From Candidatus Pandoraea novymonadis (GTDB lineage: Bacteria; Pseudomonadota; Gammaproteobacteria; Burkholderiales; Burkholderiaceae), in the NCBI RefSeq assembly GCF_003004665.1, contig NZ_MUHY01000003.1, forward strand, positions 44,047 through 108,046: DNA of 64,000 nucleotides, given 5' to 3'. The notes beneath the pieces were generated by a model. The model worked only from the letters and a program-made list of their open reading frames with translations. It was not told the DNA's origin and did no database searches. The first letter of the stretch is position 1. Each line of letters opens with the position of its first letter. The translations under genes and the position numbers were made by a program. Positions 52,192 through 61,700 of the stretch are shown piece by piece.

Positions 52192-52503
52192 AGATCTCTA
52201 ATCTTTTAACACGTTAAATAGAAAAATTACACAAGTCGAATGAAAGGCTGTATCAAAAATTTACTGGAGCTATATAAAATGGGAATCGGTGAAGGTAACA
52301 TGGATGCACATCTCAATAATAAAAAAAATCCATAATATTATATGGATACTGAATCAAAAAAAGTTATTTTTTATATTTAATTTATTTAATCAAAAATAAT
52401 TTGATACTTGTAGTGCGATTAGGCCGGTTTTTTCATCTGATACAACGTGATTGCGTGTTTTTTCTTTATAAAAATCCATAAGTTCAGAGTGATCCTCGCA
52501 AGC

Positions 52504-52529
52504 AAGAAAAAATCGATCGATTTTTTCTT
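52504..52529. repeat. 26-bp perfect palindrome before the H-NS-family gene
   Basis: Positions 52504-52516 are the exact reverse complement of 52517-52529 (centre ATCGATCGAT between A-tract and T-tract). The end of this palindrome overlaps the start of the next hairpin. Confidence 0.9.
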
Positions 52530-52561
52530 TATTAAAAATTAATTTTTTATTTTTAATAAAG
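52527..52561 (+). repeat. Hairpin with 13-bp perfect arms in the H-NS-gene leader
   Basis: CTTTATTAAAAAT (52527-52539) pairs exactly with 52549-52561 around a 9-nt T-rich loop. It lies 44 bp before the start codon and is entirely A-T pairs apart from one C-G. Confidence 0.85.
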
Positions 52562-52605
52562 ACATGTTATTTTAAATCGATTTTTTATCAGTCAGGAAAA
52601 TTTCG

Positions 52606-52896
52606 ATGTCTAGCTATAAAGAACTCATTGCACAGCGCAAAAAAATTGACAAGCAGATTGAAGACGCGCGCGCCAAGGAAGTAACAGAAGTGATTGCAGA
52701 TATAAAACAGAAAATCAGGGATTATGACCTTAGTCCGAAAGACTTAGGTTTCGTAACCACTGACGTTCGCCGCCGACCTATACGTAAGCCACTTGCCGCA
52801 AAATATATGAATCCAATAACAGGAGAAACTTGGTCGGGCCGTGGTCGTGCACCAAAGTGGGTTGGAAAAACAAAAGAAAATTTTTTGATTAAGTAA
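52606..52896 (+). CDS. H-NS family nucleoid protein
   Basis: A 96-residue H-NS-like DNA-binding protein of the short Burkholderia/Bordetella (BpH3/BprA) kind. The N-terminal part (about 1-45) is a charged coiled coil (KELIAQRKKIDKQIEDA) for oligomerisation. After a basic linker (RRRPIRKP) comes the C-terminal DNA-binding core YMNPITGETWSGRGRAPKWV, with the minor-groove contacting GRGRAP loop. Such proteins silence A+T-rich, often foreign DNA, and commonly repress their own genes. The upstream region is among the most A+T-rich of the window. The ATG has AGGA 8-9 nt upstream. Confidence 0.93.
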   Translation: MSSYKELIAQRKKIDKQIEDARAKEVTEVIADIKQKIRDYDLSPKDLGFVTTDVRRRPIRKPLAAKYMNPITGETWSGRGRAPKWVGKTKENFLIK

Positions 52897-53304
52897 GGAT
52901 GTCAAGAACTAAGGAAGCTTCTAAAGAAAAACGATCAGTGTTATGTGGTGAAGAAAATTATTTAAACTTACTGGAACACTACTGATTAGCGGTGTTCCAA
53001 CTTTATACCTTTTCTGTAATGCTTAGAAATTTCGCCACACACGTTTATTTTATTTTTATGAGATCAATACTGCTCCAATAAATAAAAGTCTACAAAAAAT
53101 GGATATGAATCAGAAAGAAACCCAGTACAACATCTTATGGATGTTCTTGCGCATTGAAAATGTAGTAAAGCGCCAATCTTTGAAAGAATTTCAACTTTTT
53201 TACTTCTGGGGGGAAATCCAGCAATGCAACTTTTTTTAACAAAGATTAGGACTATTCAGAGTCAAATGAATGAATTCCTCTAAACAGGGGAGATAGGCAA
53301 AAAT
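52897..53304. other. Spacer after the H-NS-family gene
   Basis: This 408-bp stretch between the H-NS-family gene and tRNA-Ser has no gene. It contains a probable terminator hairpin at 52972-52999. Confidence 0.4.
52972..53010 (+). terminator. Possible terminator of the H-NS-family gene
   Basis: An 8-bp perfect stem (TGGAACAC with GTGTTCCA) and 12-nt loop, followed by a T-rich but interrupted tail, 75 bp after the stop codon. Confidence 0.45.
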
Positions 53305-53395
53305 TGGCGGAGAGAGGGGGATTCGAACCCCCGATAGGTTATTAACCTATACACGCTTTCCAGGCGTGCGACTTAAACCACTCATCCATCTCTCC
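53305..53395 (-). tRNA. tRNA-Ser (GGA)
   Basis: Class II tRNA on the minus strand with the 7-bp acceptor stem GGAGAGA/TCTCTCC. The anticodon is GGA in CTGGAAA, a long variable arm has a TAGGTTA..TAACCTA stem, and the T-loop is GTTCGAATC. The 3' CCA is encoded at 53305-53307. Confidence 0.96.
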
Positions 53396-53916
53396 AAGAA
53401 CCTATTAAATTATAACAGGCATATGTATTGAAATCCAAACATTGGGTCATCCATTCATACTATTATTCTAATAGCGACAGATTTAATGAGTGAAGCACGC
53501 ACCTCTCACGATCTCTCATCACTGTCAACCATTTAAAGTTCAATTCTTTGATAATGGAATTCGGTCAATCCATGAAGGCACGTGATACCTATCAAAGAAA
53601 TATCTGAGAAAAATGGACAAGTTCACACCCACCTGACTCTCGTTTTTTACCCTCGCCAACGTCCCCATATCTCGAACAATGAATACCCAGACATTTTCGC
53701 GATATCAAAACCGCAATATCCTATTGATTGATCAATTAAAAATTTGTAAAACAATGATGTCAAATTCAAGCTTGCAATTGAGTTATCTCTTACTTCTTGA
53801 TGTTTCATATCTATAAATAAGCAGAACCTAACATGTGCTGCCGCTGTACACCCATACGTTGTAAAATGGCGGCGATATTTTACTTTCGTTTCACGAATAT
53901 ACAATTAAATACCCCC
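53396..53916. other. Gene-free spacer between tRNA-Ser and yqhA
   Basis: This 521-bp stretch has no supported gene. A minus-strand open frame at 53647-53904 has no family resemblance. The tRNA-Ser promoter lies at its left end. Confidence 0.4.
53409..53438 (-). promoter_or_regulatory. Probable promoter of tRNA-Ser
   Basis: A perfect -10 box TATAAT on the minus strand (53409-53414) lies 13 bp before the tRNA 5' end. The -35 region 18 bp upstream (TTGGAT) is weak. Confidence 0.5.
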
Positions 53917-54471
53917 ATGTCCATGTCCGGCCTCCACACACGCTCTATGCGACCATTGCCACGCCTCATTTTCTTCAGCCGTTGGCTGCAACTGCCGCTC
54001 TATCTTGGACTCATCGCTGCCCAAAGTGTATACGTCTACAAGTTTCTCGCTGAGCTCTTACACCTCATCACAGAAGCTGCCACAATGGGCGAAACGCAAA
54101 TCATGCTGGTTGTACTCGGCCTAATCGACGTCGTGATGATCTCTAACCTACTAATTATGGTCATCATCGGTGGCTACGAAACGTTCGTTTCTCGACTAGG
54201 GGTAGAAGGCCATCCAGACGAGCCTGAATGGCTCGATCACGTCAATGCTGGTATGCTCAAGGTCAAGCTATCGATGGCCCTCATCAGCATCTCGTCGATT
54301 CACCTTCTCAAAACATTTATCGACGCCGCGCCACAAACATCCCATACAATCCTCTGGCAGGTAGTCATTCATATCTCCTTCTTACTCTCAGCCGTGGTCA
54401 TGGCAGTGGTCAATAAAATGACTAATGATGACCATGCCTCAACTTTTTCCCCCGAGAATAATCCCCATTAA
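53917..54471 (+). CDS. yqhA: YqhA family membrane protein (TIGR00645)
   Basis: A 184-residue inner-membrane protein of the YqhA/TIGR00645 family with three or four hydrophobic helices. Conserved stretches are LPRLIFFSRWLQLPLYLGLI, LGLIDVVMISNLLIMVIIGG and YETFVSRL (about 70-100), and LIS-rich SSIHLLKTFIDA. The function of the family is unknown. The start is uncertain: ATG 53917, 53923 or 53947 all precede the conserved RPLPRLIF; the longer frame from 53833 is unlikely. It lies 11 bp before fumA on the same strand, which suggests co-transcription. Confidence 0.85.
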   Translation: MSMSGLHTRSMRPLPRLIFFSRWLQLPLYLGLIAAQSVYVYKFLAELLHLITEAATMGETQIMLVVLGLIDVVMISNLLIMVIIGGYETFVSRLGVEGHPDEPEWLDHVNAGMLKVKLSMALISISSIHLLKTFIDAAPQTSHTILWQVVIHISFLLSAVVMAVVNKMTNDDHASTFSPENNPH

Positions 54472-54482
54472 ATCAAGCACCC

Positions 54483-56009
54483 ATGTCTACAATTATTAAA
54501 TCAGATGATTTGATTCAGAGCATCACCGGCGCCCTGCAATATATCAGCTACTACCACCCAACCGACTATATTCAGGCCCTAGGTCGTGCCCATACACGCG
54601 AAAAAAATCCAGCAGCGCGTGATGCCATCGCACAGATTCTCACTAATAGCCGCATGTGTGCAGAAGGCCACCGACCGCTCTGCCAAGATACAGGCATCGT
54701 GACAGTTTTCGTGAAGGTTGGCATGAACGTTCAGTGGGATGCTAACTGCAGCATCACAGATATGATTAACGAAGGCGTACGCCAAGCGTATCTGTATCCT
54801 GATAATGTACTACGCGCTTCAATCGTCTCACCACCAGAAACCGAACGAAAAAACACGAAAGACAATACTCCTGCTGTGATTCATTATGAAATCGTCGAAG
54901 GAGATAAGGTCCAAATCACCGTTGCGGCGAAAGGCGCTGGCTCAGAGAATAAATCGAAATTTGTGATGCTTAACCCATCCGACTCGATCGTCGATTGGGT
55001 CTTGGAAACAGTACCAACCATGGGCGCTGGATGGTGCCCACCAGGCATGCTTGGCATCGGCATCGGTGGTACAGCAGAGAAAGCGATGGAGCTCGCCAAA
55101 AAATCATTGATGGATCCGATCGATATTCAAGACGTAATTCAAAGTGGGGCAAAGAGTTGGATCGAAGAACTACGTATAGAACTATTCGAAAAAGTCAATG
55201 CACTCGGAATTGGTGCACAAGGACTAGGTGGACTAACCACCGTGCTAGACGTGAAAATCCTTGATTATCCAACGCACGCGGCATCCAAGCCAGTCGCGAT
55301 GATACCAAACTGTGCAGCAACGCGTCACGCACACTTTGTGCTAGATGGCTCTGGCCCCTCGCTGCTAACACCTCCATCACTAGATGCATGGCCAAATGTC
55401 CACTGGCAACCCGATACCCAAACGAGCAAACGGGTGAATCTTGACACTCTGACATCCGAAGAAATCATGGGTTGGCGGTCAGGTCAAACTTTACTGCTCT
55501 CAGGAAAAATGCTTACAGGACGGGATGCAGCCCACAAACGCATCTCAGATATGTTGGAAAAAGGAGAGCCATTACCTGTCGACTTCAAGGGGCGTGCAAT
55601 CTACTATGTAGGACCAGTTGATCCTGTATCTGACGAAGTAGTTGGACCTGCAGGTCCAACTACAGCAACACGCATGGATAAATTTACAAACATTATGCTC
55701 TCCAAAACCGGTCTGGCCATCATGATCGGCAAATCTGAGCGTGGGCCGGCTGCCATTGAATCAATAAAGCAGTATAAAGCTGCATATCTGATGGCAGTTG
55801 GTGGTGCAGCTTATCTAATTTCAAAAGCAATTCGCTCAGCTCGCGTCTTGGCTTTCGAAGACCTGGGTATGGAGGCTATATACGAATTCGAAGTCCAAGA
55901 TATGCCAGTGACAGTCGCCGTTGATGCTACCGGCGTATCGATCCACCAAACAGGGCCAAAAACATGGAAAACCAAGATCGCAAAGATTCCAGTCTTGGCA
56001 AAAAGCTAA
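54483..56009 (+). CDS. Fumarate hydratase, class I (iron-sulfur)
   Basis: A 508-residue class I fumarase that hydrates fumarate to malate in the citric acid cycle with a [4Fe-4S] cluster. Cysteines fit the family pattern: LCQDTGIV (about residue 63), MGAGWCPPGMLGIGIGGTAE (about 181) and IPNCAATRH (about 276). The C-terminal beta domain holds YYVGPVDPVSDEVVGPAGPT. The cluster makes this type sensitive to oxygen and superoxide, unlike class II FumC. The protein is complete. A very long perfect inverted repeat follows 61 bp after the stop. Confidence 0.95.
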   Translation: MSTIIKSDDLIQSITGALQYISYYHPTDYIQALGRAHTREKNPAARDAIAQILTNSRMCAEGHRPLCQDTGIVTVFVKVGMNVQWDANCSITDMINEGVRQAYLYPDNVLRASIVSPPETERKNTKDNTPAVIHYEIVEGDKVQITVAAKGAGSENKSKFVMLNPSDSIVDWVLETVPTMGAGWCPPGMLGIGIGGTAEKAMELAKKSLMDPIDIQDVIQSGAKSWIEELRIELFEKVNALGIGAQGLGGLTTVLDVKILDYPTHAASKPVAMIPNCAATRHAHFVLDGSGPSLLTPPSLDAWPNVHWQPDTQTSKRVNLDTLTSEEIMGWRSGQTLLLSGKMLTGRDAAHKRISDMLEKGEPLPVDFKGRAIYYVGPVDPVSDEVVGPAGPTTATRMDKFTNIMLSKTGLAIMIGKSERGPAAIESIKQYKAAYLMAVGGAAYLISKAIRSARVLAFEDLGMEAIYEFEVQDMPVTVAVDATGVSIHQTGPKTWKTKIAKIPVLAKS

Positions 56010-56070
56010 TACATTAGCCTAAATGCGATGCTTATTAAGCACCAGAATAAGAACAGTAAAATTTTTAGCT

Positions 56071-56116
56071 AGTACAACCAATCAATATACTGTTCAGTAT
56101 ATTGATTGGTTGTACT
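56071..56116. repeat. Inverted repeat with two 22-bp perfect arms after fumarase
   Basis: Positions 56071-56092 are the exact reverse complement of 56095-56116, with only a 2-nt spacer. It is the longest perfect repeat of the window. No T-run follows on either side, so it is not a textbook terminator, although an RNA hairpin of this size would be very stable. Confidence 0.95.
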
Positions 56117-56298
56117 GAATCGAGAAGGTTAGTTAGATTCAATTTAAATAACTAACTGCCCAGCATCACTCTCGTGGCCAATGTAAGGCTGTAAAATTTA
56201 CCAACAAAGTATAGGAGCTCCCAAAACTTACCAATCTCTTTTCATGGATTCAACCCGAATTATAGGTACATCAAGCTTTTTCTTTTTGCACACATAAC

Positions 56299-57168
56299 AT
56301 GCTCACCTCCCAGCCAATCGGGATTTTTGACTCCGGACTAGGTGGATTGTCCATCCTAAAAGCCGTTCGCGGCTTACTACCACATGCTTCACTAATCTAC
56401 TGCGCTGATTCACGCTATGCACCGTACGGCGAACAAACGGATGCCTTTATCACTGCACGCACCATCGCCATCGACCACTGGCTACAAAGCCAAGGAATCA
56501 AAGCCTTAGTCATCGCTTGCAACACAGCAACCGCGCATGGGATCGACACGTTGCGAACTAAAACAAAGTATCCCATCATTGGTGTGGAACCCGGCATCAA
56601 ACCTGCTGCGCAGGCCAGTCGTTCAGGCATCATCGGCGTCTTAGCAACTGTAGCCACATTGCGTAGCGAAAAATTCCAACAACTATTAGCCAAACATGCC
56701 GCAGAGGAACGTAGATTTTTGTGTCAAGCTGGACACGGTCTCGTCGAACGTATTGAAACTGGTGATATCGACTCCCCTACCATCATAAATCTTCTGGAAA
56801 CCTATCTCCAACCCATGCTCACACAAGGTGCAGATACGCTGGTCCTAGGATGCACTCATTATCCGTTTTTAATCCCCGCGATCCGCACCTTGGTAGGGGA
56901 CAGCTTAACAATCATTGACACTGGGATGGCCATCGCCAAACAATTGGTGCGAGAGCTAGAGACCTCTGGTCTAATTGACGGACCTGAAAACTTCGATCTC
57001 ATGAAGGTTAGAAAAAACCAAAAATTTCTCCAAGAAAAATTTACACCACATGGACAATTGAGTCTCTACGCAACTGCAAACACCTTATCCATGCAAGCGA
57101 TGGTAGATAAATTAATGACAGAAGCCCCTGTCGTGCATAGGCTTACTATCGATGACGTCACTACTTAA
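56299..57168 (+). CDS. murI: Glutamate racemase
   Basis: A 289-residue cofactor-independent racemase that supplies D-glutamate for peptidoglycan. Features: the N-terminal IGIFDSGLGGLSIL with the substrate-binding Asp-Ser, the two catalytic cysteines in ACNTATAHG (about residue 75) and LGCTHYPFLIP (about 190), and GVEPGIKPA between them. Length is near the family norm. Its presence, with msbA, indicates that a cell wall and outer membrane are still made. It is preceded by about 290 bp of non-coding DNA and no operon partner is adjacent. Confidence 0.94.
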   Translation: MLTSQPIGIFDSGLGGLSILKAVRGLLPHASLIYCADSRYAPYGEQTDAFITARTIAIDHWLQSQGIKALVIACNTATAHGIDTLRTKTKYPIIGVEPGIKPAAQASRSGIIGVLATVATLRSEKFQQLLAKHAAEERRFLCQAGHGLVERIETGDIDSPTIINLLETYLQPMLTQGADTLVLGCTHYPFLIPAIRTLVGDSLTIIDTGMAIAKQLVRELETSGLIDGPENFDLMKVRKNQKFLQEKFTPHGQLSLYATANTLSMQAMVDKLMTEAPVVHRLTIDDVTT

Positions 57169-57540
57169 AATCTGTTACTCATAAAACTTTCGATGACCTA
57201 TGGGATCATCTTGGCAATGATACCCCACCTCTTAAAGATATCATCAAACTTCATCTTCCTCAGACAAGTAGCAAGCCCAAAAAATATAAACTCGATCAGA
57301 GAATCGCAAATATAGTGTCTCAGTACAAGTATAATCCTATTTAAAGAGTTCCATTTTTACCGATACAGAGTTTATCTCCAAGAAAAACATCACCACAGAT
57401 GAATCTCAATGGAAAACTAGACTATCGAATGCAATTATTCAAGAAATAATCGTAATAAGAATTCACCAATTTCTGAAATATTTTCAAGATCAATGCATCG
57501 CATCCCGGAAAGATCGTTATATCCTTTTAAGGAGAAGTCC
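57169..57540. other. Gene-free spacer after murI
   Basis: This 372-bp stretch has no recognised gene or strong hairpin. It includes the ribosome-binding site of the next gene (AAGGAG, 57529-57534). Confidence 0.4.
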
Positions 57541-58005
57541 TTGCACTATGAACATCTGATCGAGGTCAATAAACCAATTAATACTCTCATTCTCACCCGC
57601 AAAAAACTTTGGCGAGGGTTAGTCCTGCGCGCCACGCAGCCAGAGAATTTTTTAGTTGGGCTAAATGATTGCATCATTCGGGAGGGTAAAGACGGCACTC
57701 TCGAGCGAAAACTAAATTTTAGTCAAACACGAATTCTTGATCGTGTAATTTTTACTACATTGCATTCGGTTCGTTACGAGATTGAGGCCACGAACGAACA
57801 CCCTGGTGGCTCACTCACGACAAGTATCGAGGAACCCTCAGAAGACTATTTATTCGTCCGGTTCAATTACTTAACTACGCTGACCCAAGTTCAAGATGAA
57901 GACAGTGCATACTATATGGAATTGGTGAAATCTGCTTACCAAGAAGCAGATTTTGATACCATACGACGCATTCGCCAACTCGGTGAAGAAAATCTTCTAG
58001 GTTAA
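57541..58005 (+). CDS. SRPBCC/DUF1857 family protein
   Basis: A 154-residue protein resembling the DUF1857 (AtaL-like) branch of the START/SRPBCC fold. It begins HYEHLIEVNKP, carries LWRGLVLRATQPENFLVGL (about 24-42) and ends with YYMELVKSAYQEADFDTIRR. The fold binds hydrophobic ligands, but no substrate or partner is known. The start is taken as TTG at 57541: it aligns with the usual MKYEHL N-terminus and has a perfect AAGGAG 6 nt upstream. The upstream ATG at 57493 would put the ribosome-binding site inside the gene. It stands alone. Confidence 0.82.
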   Translation: MHYEHLIEVNKPINTLILTRKKLWRGLVLRATQPENFLVGLNDCIIREGKDGTLERKLNFSQTRILDRVIFTTLHSVRYEIEATNEHPGGSLTTSIEEPSEDYLFVRFNYLTTLTQVQDEDSAYYMELVKSAYQEADFDTIRRIRQLGEENLLG

Positions 58006-58344
58006 GGACCAAGTTAACGGAGATTTCCGCTTATGGAATTCTCGTCCAAAAGCTAATACTATGTTTCCAGGTTCAAAATATCTAAAATTTCACTTCTTCG
58101 ATGCACTGCTCATTTTCATTAATTCCCTCAGGCTTTTAAATGTAATATGAAACAGGAATGACCCGCACCTATTGACGGCGCCTCCCTTTCAGAAGAGATG
58201 TTATAAATATAAATTCATACTCTGGATATGCCTCGAGAATATACTAGATACCAAGAAATCCATCCCGACCCTAGGCGCAATATATCTTCAAGTAGACGGT
58301 GGTCATGCCAATAATGGCTATCAGAAAATTAGGGCTTGTCAAAC
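58006..58344. other. Gene-free spacer before tRNA-Cys
   Basis: This 339-bp stretch between the DUF1857 gene and the convergent tRNA-Cys has no gene and no clear terminator. In Burkholderia a tRNA-Leu often follows tRNA-Cys; none is seen here. Confidence 0.4.
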
Positions 58345-58418
58345 TGGAGGCGGAGGTCGGAATCGAACCGGCTTCCACGGCTTTGCAGGCCGCTGCATAA
58401 CCACTCTGCCACTCCGCC
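58345..58418 (-). tRNA. tRNA-Cys (GCA)
   Basis: Complete minus-strand tRNA: acceptor stem GGCGGAG with CTCCGCC, anticodon GCA in CTGCAAA, T-loop GTTCGATTC, and CCA encoded at 58345-58347. Confidence 0.96.
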
Positions 58419-58485
58419 AAAATTTTTTACTCTTAATATTATCCTGCTGATGGCACCCACAGCCAAAATCATCTTGATTCTCAAC

Positions 58486-58520
58486 AAATTTAAAGGGAAG
58501 CGATGCTTCCCTTTAAATTT
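58486..58520 (-). repeat. Hairpin with 16-bp perfect arms abutting tRNA-Gly
   Basis: Positions 58486-58501 are the exact reverse complement of 58505-58520, with a 3-nt loop. The right arm ends at 58520, the last base of the encoded CCA of tRNA-Gly. On the minus strand it would form directly at the tRNA 3' end, as a terminator or a processing signal between tRNA-Gly and tRNA-Cys. Confidence 0.85.
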
Positions 58521-58595
58521 GGAGCGGGAGACGAGTCTCGAACTCGCGACCTCAACCTTGGCAAGGTTGCGCTCTACCAACTGAGCTACTCCCGC
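58520..58595 (-). tRNA. tRNA-Gly (GCC)
   Basis: Complete minus-strand tRNA: acceptor stem GCGGGAG with CTCCCGC, D-arm GCTCAGTTGGTAGAGC, anticodon GCC in TTGCCAA, T-loop GTTCGAGAC, and CCA encoded at 58520-58522. It follows pgsA on the same strand, the usual neighbour. Confidence 0.97.
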
Positions 58596-58774
58596 ATTTC
58601 TTTTATGGGAGAATTTAAAATTCTATTGCAATAACCGCCCAAAATCTATAATTCTTCTCCTCATCATCAGTAGATGAGATTTCGGATTATCATAAAAGTC
58701 ATAGCTTATGTCAAGTATTCAGTCATGTAAAATACAAAATTTTTGGCTCTAATCACCAAAAAATAGAAATATGC

Positions 58775-59371
58775 TTATAATTTTACTCCTCCACGCTCTC
58801 GGATTTGGGGCCAAGCACGGCGCAAATAATACAACATTGACCACAAAGTCAATACTGACGCAACATAGATTAGCCAAGTACCCCACATACGAGTATCTAA
58901 CCTAATAAGGTCCATCGGACTAATAATCCCATCGTACAGCAATAAGGGAATAGCCACCATCTGCGCGACAGTCTTAATTTTACCAAGCCGATGCACAGCA
59001 ACACTACGCGATGCCCCCATCTGCGCCATCCACTCACGCAACGCAGAAATTGCAATCTCACGGCCAATAATTACCACTGCAATCAACGCATTGATACGCC
59101 CCAGCTCCAGTAACAGCAGCAGCGCCGCCGTTACCATAAGTTTATCAGCCACCGGATCTAGGAATGCGCCAAAAGCTGACGTTTGATCTAATCGTCGAGC
59201 TAGATAACCATCGAACCAATCAGTCAAAGACGCTAAGATGAAAATCAAACACGCCACCCAGTTTATATGCTCGGCTGTTAAATGTCTAAGCGGAAAATAA
59301 TATACACCAACAATCAAGGGGATCAGAACGATCCGAAGCCAGGTTAGGAAAATAGGCAAATTGAATGGCAT
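58775..59371 (-). CDS. pgsA: CDP-diacylglycerol--glycerol-3-phosphate 3-phosphatidyltransferase
   Basis: A 198-residue inner-membrane enzyme that makes phosphatidylglycerol phosphate, precursor of phosphatidylglycerol and cardiolipin. The CDP-alcohol phosphatidyltransferase signature DG-x2-AR-x8-G-x3-D-x3-D is complete in DGYLARRLDQTSAFGAFLD plus PVAD (about residues 55-77). About five hydrophobic helices are visible. ATG 59371 (MPFNLPIFLTWLRI) is the family start; the upstream residues to 59425 are unconserved. It lies 160 bp after uvrC on the same strand, then tRNA-Gly and tRNA-Cys follow, the conserved order. Confidence 0.95.
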   Translation of the reverse strand: MPFNLPIFLTWLRIVLIPLIVGVYYFPLRHLTAEHINWVACLIFILASLTDWFDGYLARRLDQTSAFGAFLDPVADKLMVTAALLLLLELGRINALIAVVIIGREIAISALREWMAQMGASRSVAVHRLGKIKTVAQMVAIPLLLYDGIISPMDLIRLDTRMWGTWLIYVASVLTLWSMLYYLRRAWPQIRERGGVKL

Positions 59372-59531
59372 GGCACCATGAGTCCGGCAATTGCAGTCGA
59401 CACACGGCCCGCTCAGCGGCCGCACCAGACTCGCATTGTGCCCCGTCTATTCAATGACGACAAGACTCTAAAAATAATTGATACAAAACATACCTCAGCT
59501 TTTACTAGCGTTCCTAAAAGCTCGAGACTAT

Positions 59532-61577
59532 TCAATGAAATTTACGATAAATCTCTTCAGCTAAAGTGGATGAAATGCCTTGGACACTCGCGAGTTCATC
59601 CATACTTGCAGCCATTACCCCTTGCATCCCACCAAAACGCAATAACAAACGTTGCCGGCGCTTTGCTCCAATACCTTCAATGCCCTCCAAACCAGAGGCT
59701 CGCCGTGCCTTCGCTCGCTTGTTTCGCATGCCAGTGATGGCAAATCGATGCGCCTCATCTCGAATCTGTGCAATCAACATCAGCGCTGCACTTTCTCGGC
59801 CCAATGAAAGAGAAGCACGACCATCCGCAAAAATAAGCGTCTCTAGCCCTACTTTGCGGCCCTCGCCTTTTGCTACACCAACAATTACACCCGTATCAAG
59901 TCCTAACATATCAAACACCTGACGCGCCACTTCCACTTGTCCAGCTCCACCATCAATCAACACCAGCTGCGGCAAATTGACCTCGAGAACAGCGTCGCTG
60001 TGTATCTGCGATACAGTGGAAATCTTCTCTGCCACCACTCCCAAAAAACGTCCATAATGACGCGTCAGCACTTGACGCATCGCGGCATAATCATCACCCG
60101 GAGTAATTCCATGAATATCGAATCGCCGATACTCTCCATTTTGCATCTTGTGATGATGGAAGACAACGCATGATGCCAGCGTCGCCTCGCCTTGCGTATG
60201 ACTGACATCAAAACATTCGATACGAAGCTCGTCAGGATTATCCAACTTCAGTCCCAAGACATCTACTAACGCGTGAATTCTAGCCTGTTGGCTACTTTCC
60301 TCATTCAACAACCGATTCAGCGCGAGCTGTGCACCTTGCCGAGCCATGTCGAGCCATACCCGCCGCTTTCCCTTTGGTTGACGAAGAATTTTGATACGTC
60401 GCCCCATCTGTTGAGATAAAACATCAAGTAATTCCTTATCCGGCAACGCATGACTAACTATCAATATAGGTGGCACTGGTTGATCAATATAATGCTGAGC
60501 AACAAATGTTTCAAGCAAACGGGTTTCCAGGGATATACCAATCCCAGTGTCCATCAAGGGAGCATCGTCCGCCAAATCAATATTTTCAGAAAGACCAATG
60601 AACGTCTCATGCTTATCATCGAATGAGTATTCAAATACTATTGGAAAATATGCCTTGTCACCCAAGTGACGGCCCCCACGAACCATCGCAAGATTGACGC
60701 AAGTCCGACCACCTTGGCACACCACAGCAAGCACGTCCGCATCGACATCTGTCACAGTCTCCATCGACTGCTGTTGCAAGATACTGGACAGCGCCTGCAT
60801 TTGATTCCGCACCACCATCGCCTGTTCGAACTTGAGTGCCTTCGAATAACTTAGCATATTGATCTCAAGCTTCTTCAGTATTTCCTGTTGCCGTCCCGAT
60901 AAAAAAGCGATGGCATTTGAGACATCACGTGCATAATCCTCTTCACTAATGAGCCCAACGCATGGGCCGCTACATCGATGTATTTGATGTAAAAGACATG
61001 GACGTGTCCGATTAGTAAAGACGGAATCCTCACACGTGCGCAACTGAAATACTTTCTGCAGAATCCGGATGCTTTCCCGAACAGCCCACCTACTCGGGAA
61101 AGGACCAAAATATTCGGCTCTACGGTCAATCGTACCACGGTAATAGACCATACGTGGGTACGTCTGTCCCGTCAACTTAAGAAAAGGATATGACTTATCA
61201 TCACGAAAAAGAATGTTGTACTTCGGATGTAGTGCCTTGATAAGATTATTCTCCAGCAGTAGCGCCTCAGTTTCGGAACGTGTGACGGTTATCTCTACCT
61301 TAGTGATACTATTTACCATTAACGCAATGCGTGGTGAAAGCTGCGTCTTGTTAAAGTAACTCGACACACGTCTCTTCAAATCACGCGCCTTGCCAACGTA
61401 TAGGATATGACCGGCAGCATCATAATAACGATAGACACCTGGCAAATGAGGAAGCTCGGCGAGTAAAGAGCGAGCATCAAAACGCATCGTGTTCTTTGAT
61501 ACTACATTGGAGGCCTCCCCCAAGGCATCATCACTTGCATCGGCTTCAGAAATACTTGGCTCCAATTGATTTTTCAT
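59532..61577 (-). CDS. uvrC: Excinuclease ABC subunit C
   Basis: The dual-incision nuclease of nucleotide excision repair, 681 residues as annotated. The N-terminal GIY-YIG domain ([29 protein letters not shown]) makes the 3' cut. Next come a cysteine region ([13 protein letters not shown]), a UVR UvrB-binding motif (about 225-260, [14 protein letters not shown]), the RNase H-like domain ([31 protein letters not shown]), and C-terminal helix-hairpin-helix motifs ([17 protein letters not shown]). The start is unclear: in-frame GTG 61655, ATG 61592, 61577 and 61487 all lack a good ribosome-binding site, and family similarity begins only near 61487. Confidence 0.93.
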   Translation of the reverse strand: MKNQLEPSISEADASDDALGEASNVVSKNTMRFDARSLLAELPHLPGVYRYYDAAGHILYVGKARDLKRRVSSYFNKTQLSPRIALMVNSITKVEITVTRSETEALLLENNLIKALHPKYNILFRDDKSYPFLKLTGQTYPRMVYYRGTIDRRAEYFGPFPSRWAVRESIRILQKVFQLRTCEDSVFTNRTRPCLLHQIHRCSGPCVGLISEEDYARDVSNAIAFLSGRQQEILKKLEINMLSYSKALKFEQAMVVRNQMQALSSILQQQSMETVTDVDADVLAVVCQGGRTCVNLAMVRGGRHLGDKAYFPIVFEYSFDDKHETFIGLSENIDLADDAPLMDTGIGISLETRLLETFVAQHYIDQPVPPILIVSHALPDKELLDVLSQQMGRRIKILRQPKGKRRVWLDMARQGAQLALNRLLNEESSQQARIHALVDVLGLKLDNPDELRIECFDVSHTQGEATLASCVVFHHHKMQNGEYRRFDIHGITPGDDYAAMRQVLTRHYGRFLGVVAEKISTVSQIHSDAVLEVNLPQLVLIDGGAGQVEVARQVFDMLGLDTGVIVGVAKGEGRKVGLETLIFADGRASLSLGRESAALMLIAQIRDEAHRFAITGMRNKRAKARRASGLEGIEGIGAKRRQRLLLRFGGMQGVMAASMDELASVQGISSTLAEEIYRKFH

Positions 61578-61700
61578 TGTGGAATATGCCATCCGATCAG
61601 AAAAAGAAGTTTTTGGAAATGCCTCGAAGAGGATATCTTTGATCTCATATTGCACATCTTCAGTCAGCGATTAATGGATGTGTTCTATTAATACATATGT

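Larger units (their letters stand above)
51954..52605. promoter_or_regulatory. Extremely A+T-rich leader region of the H-NS-family gene
   Basis: This 652-bp spacer has no gene. It carries a terminator-like hairpin (52156-52190), then a 26-bp perfect palindrome (52504-52529) and an overlapping hairpin (52527-52561) just before the H-NS-family gene. A nearly repeated ATCGATTTTTT motif occurs at 52517-52526 and again near 52577. Confidence 0.5.

Noticed and set aside
53647..53904. Minus-strand open frame before yqhA
   Set aside because: No family resemblance; composition like non-coding DNA; overlaps the yqhA leader.
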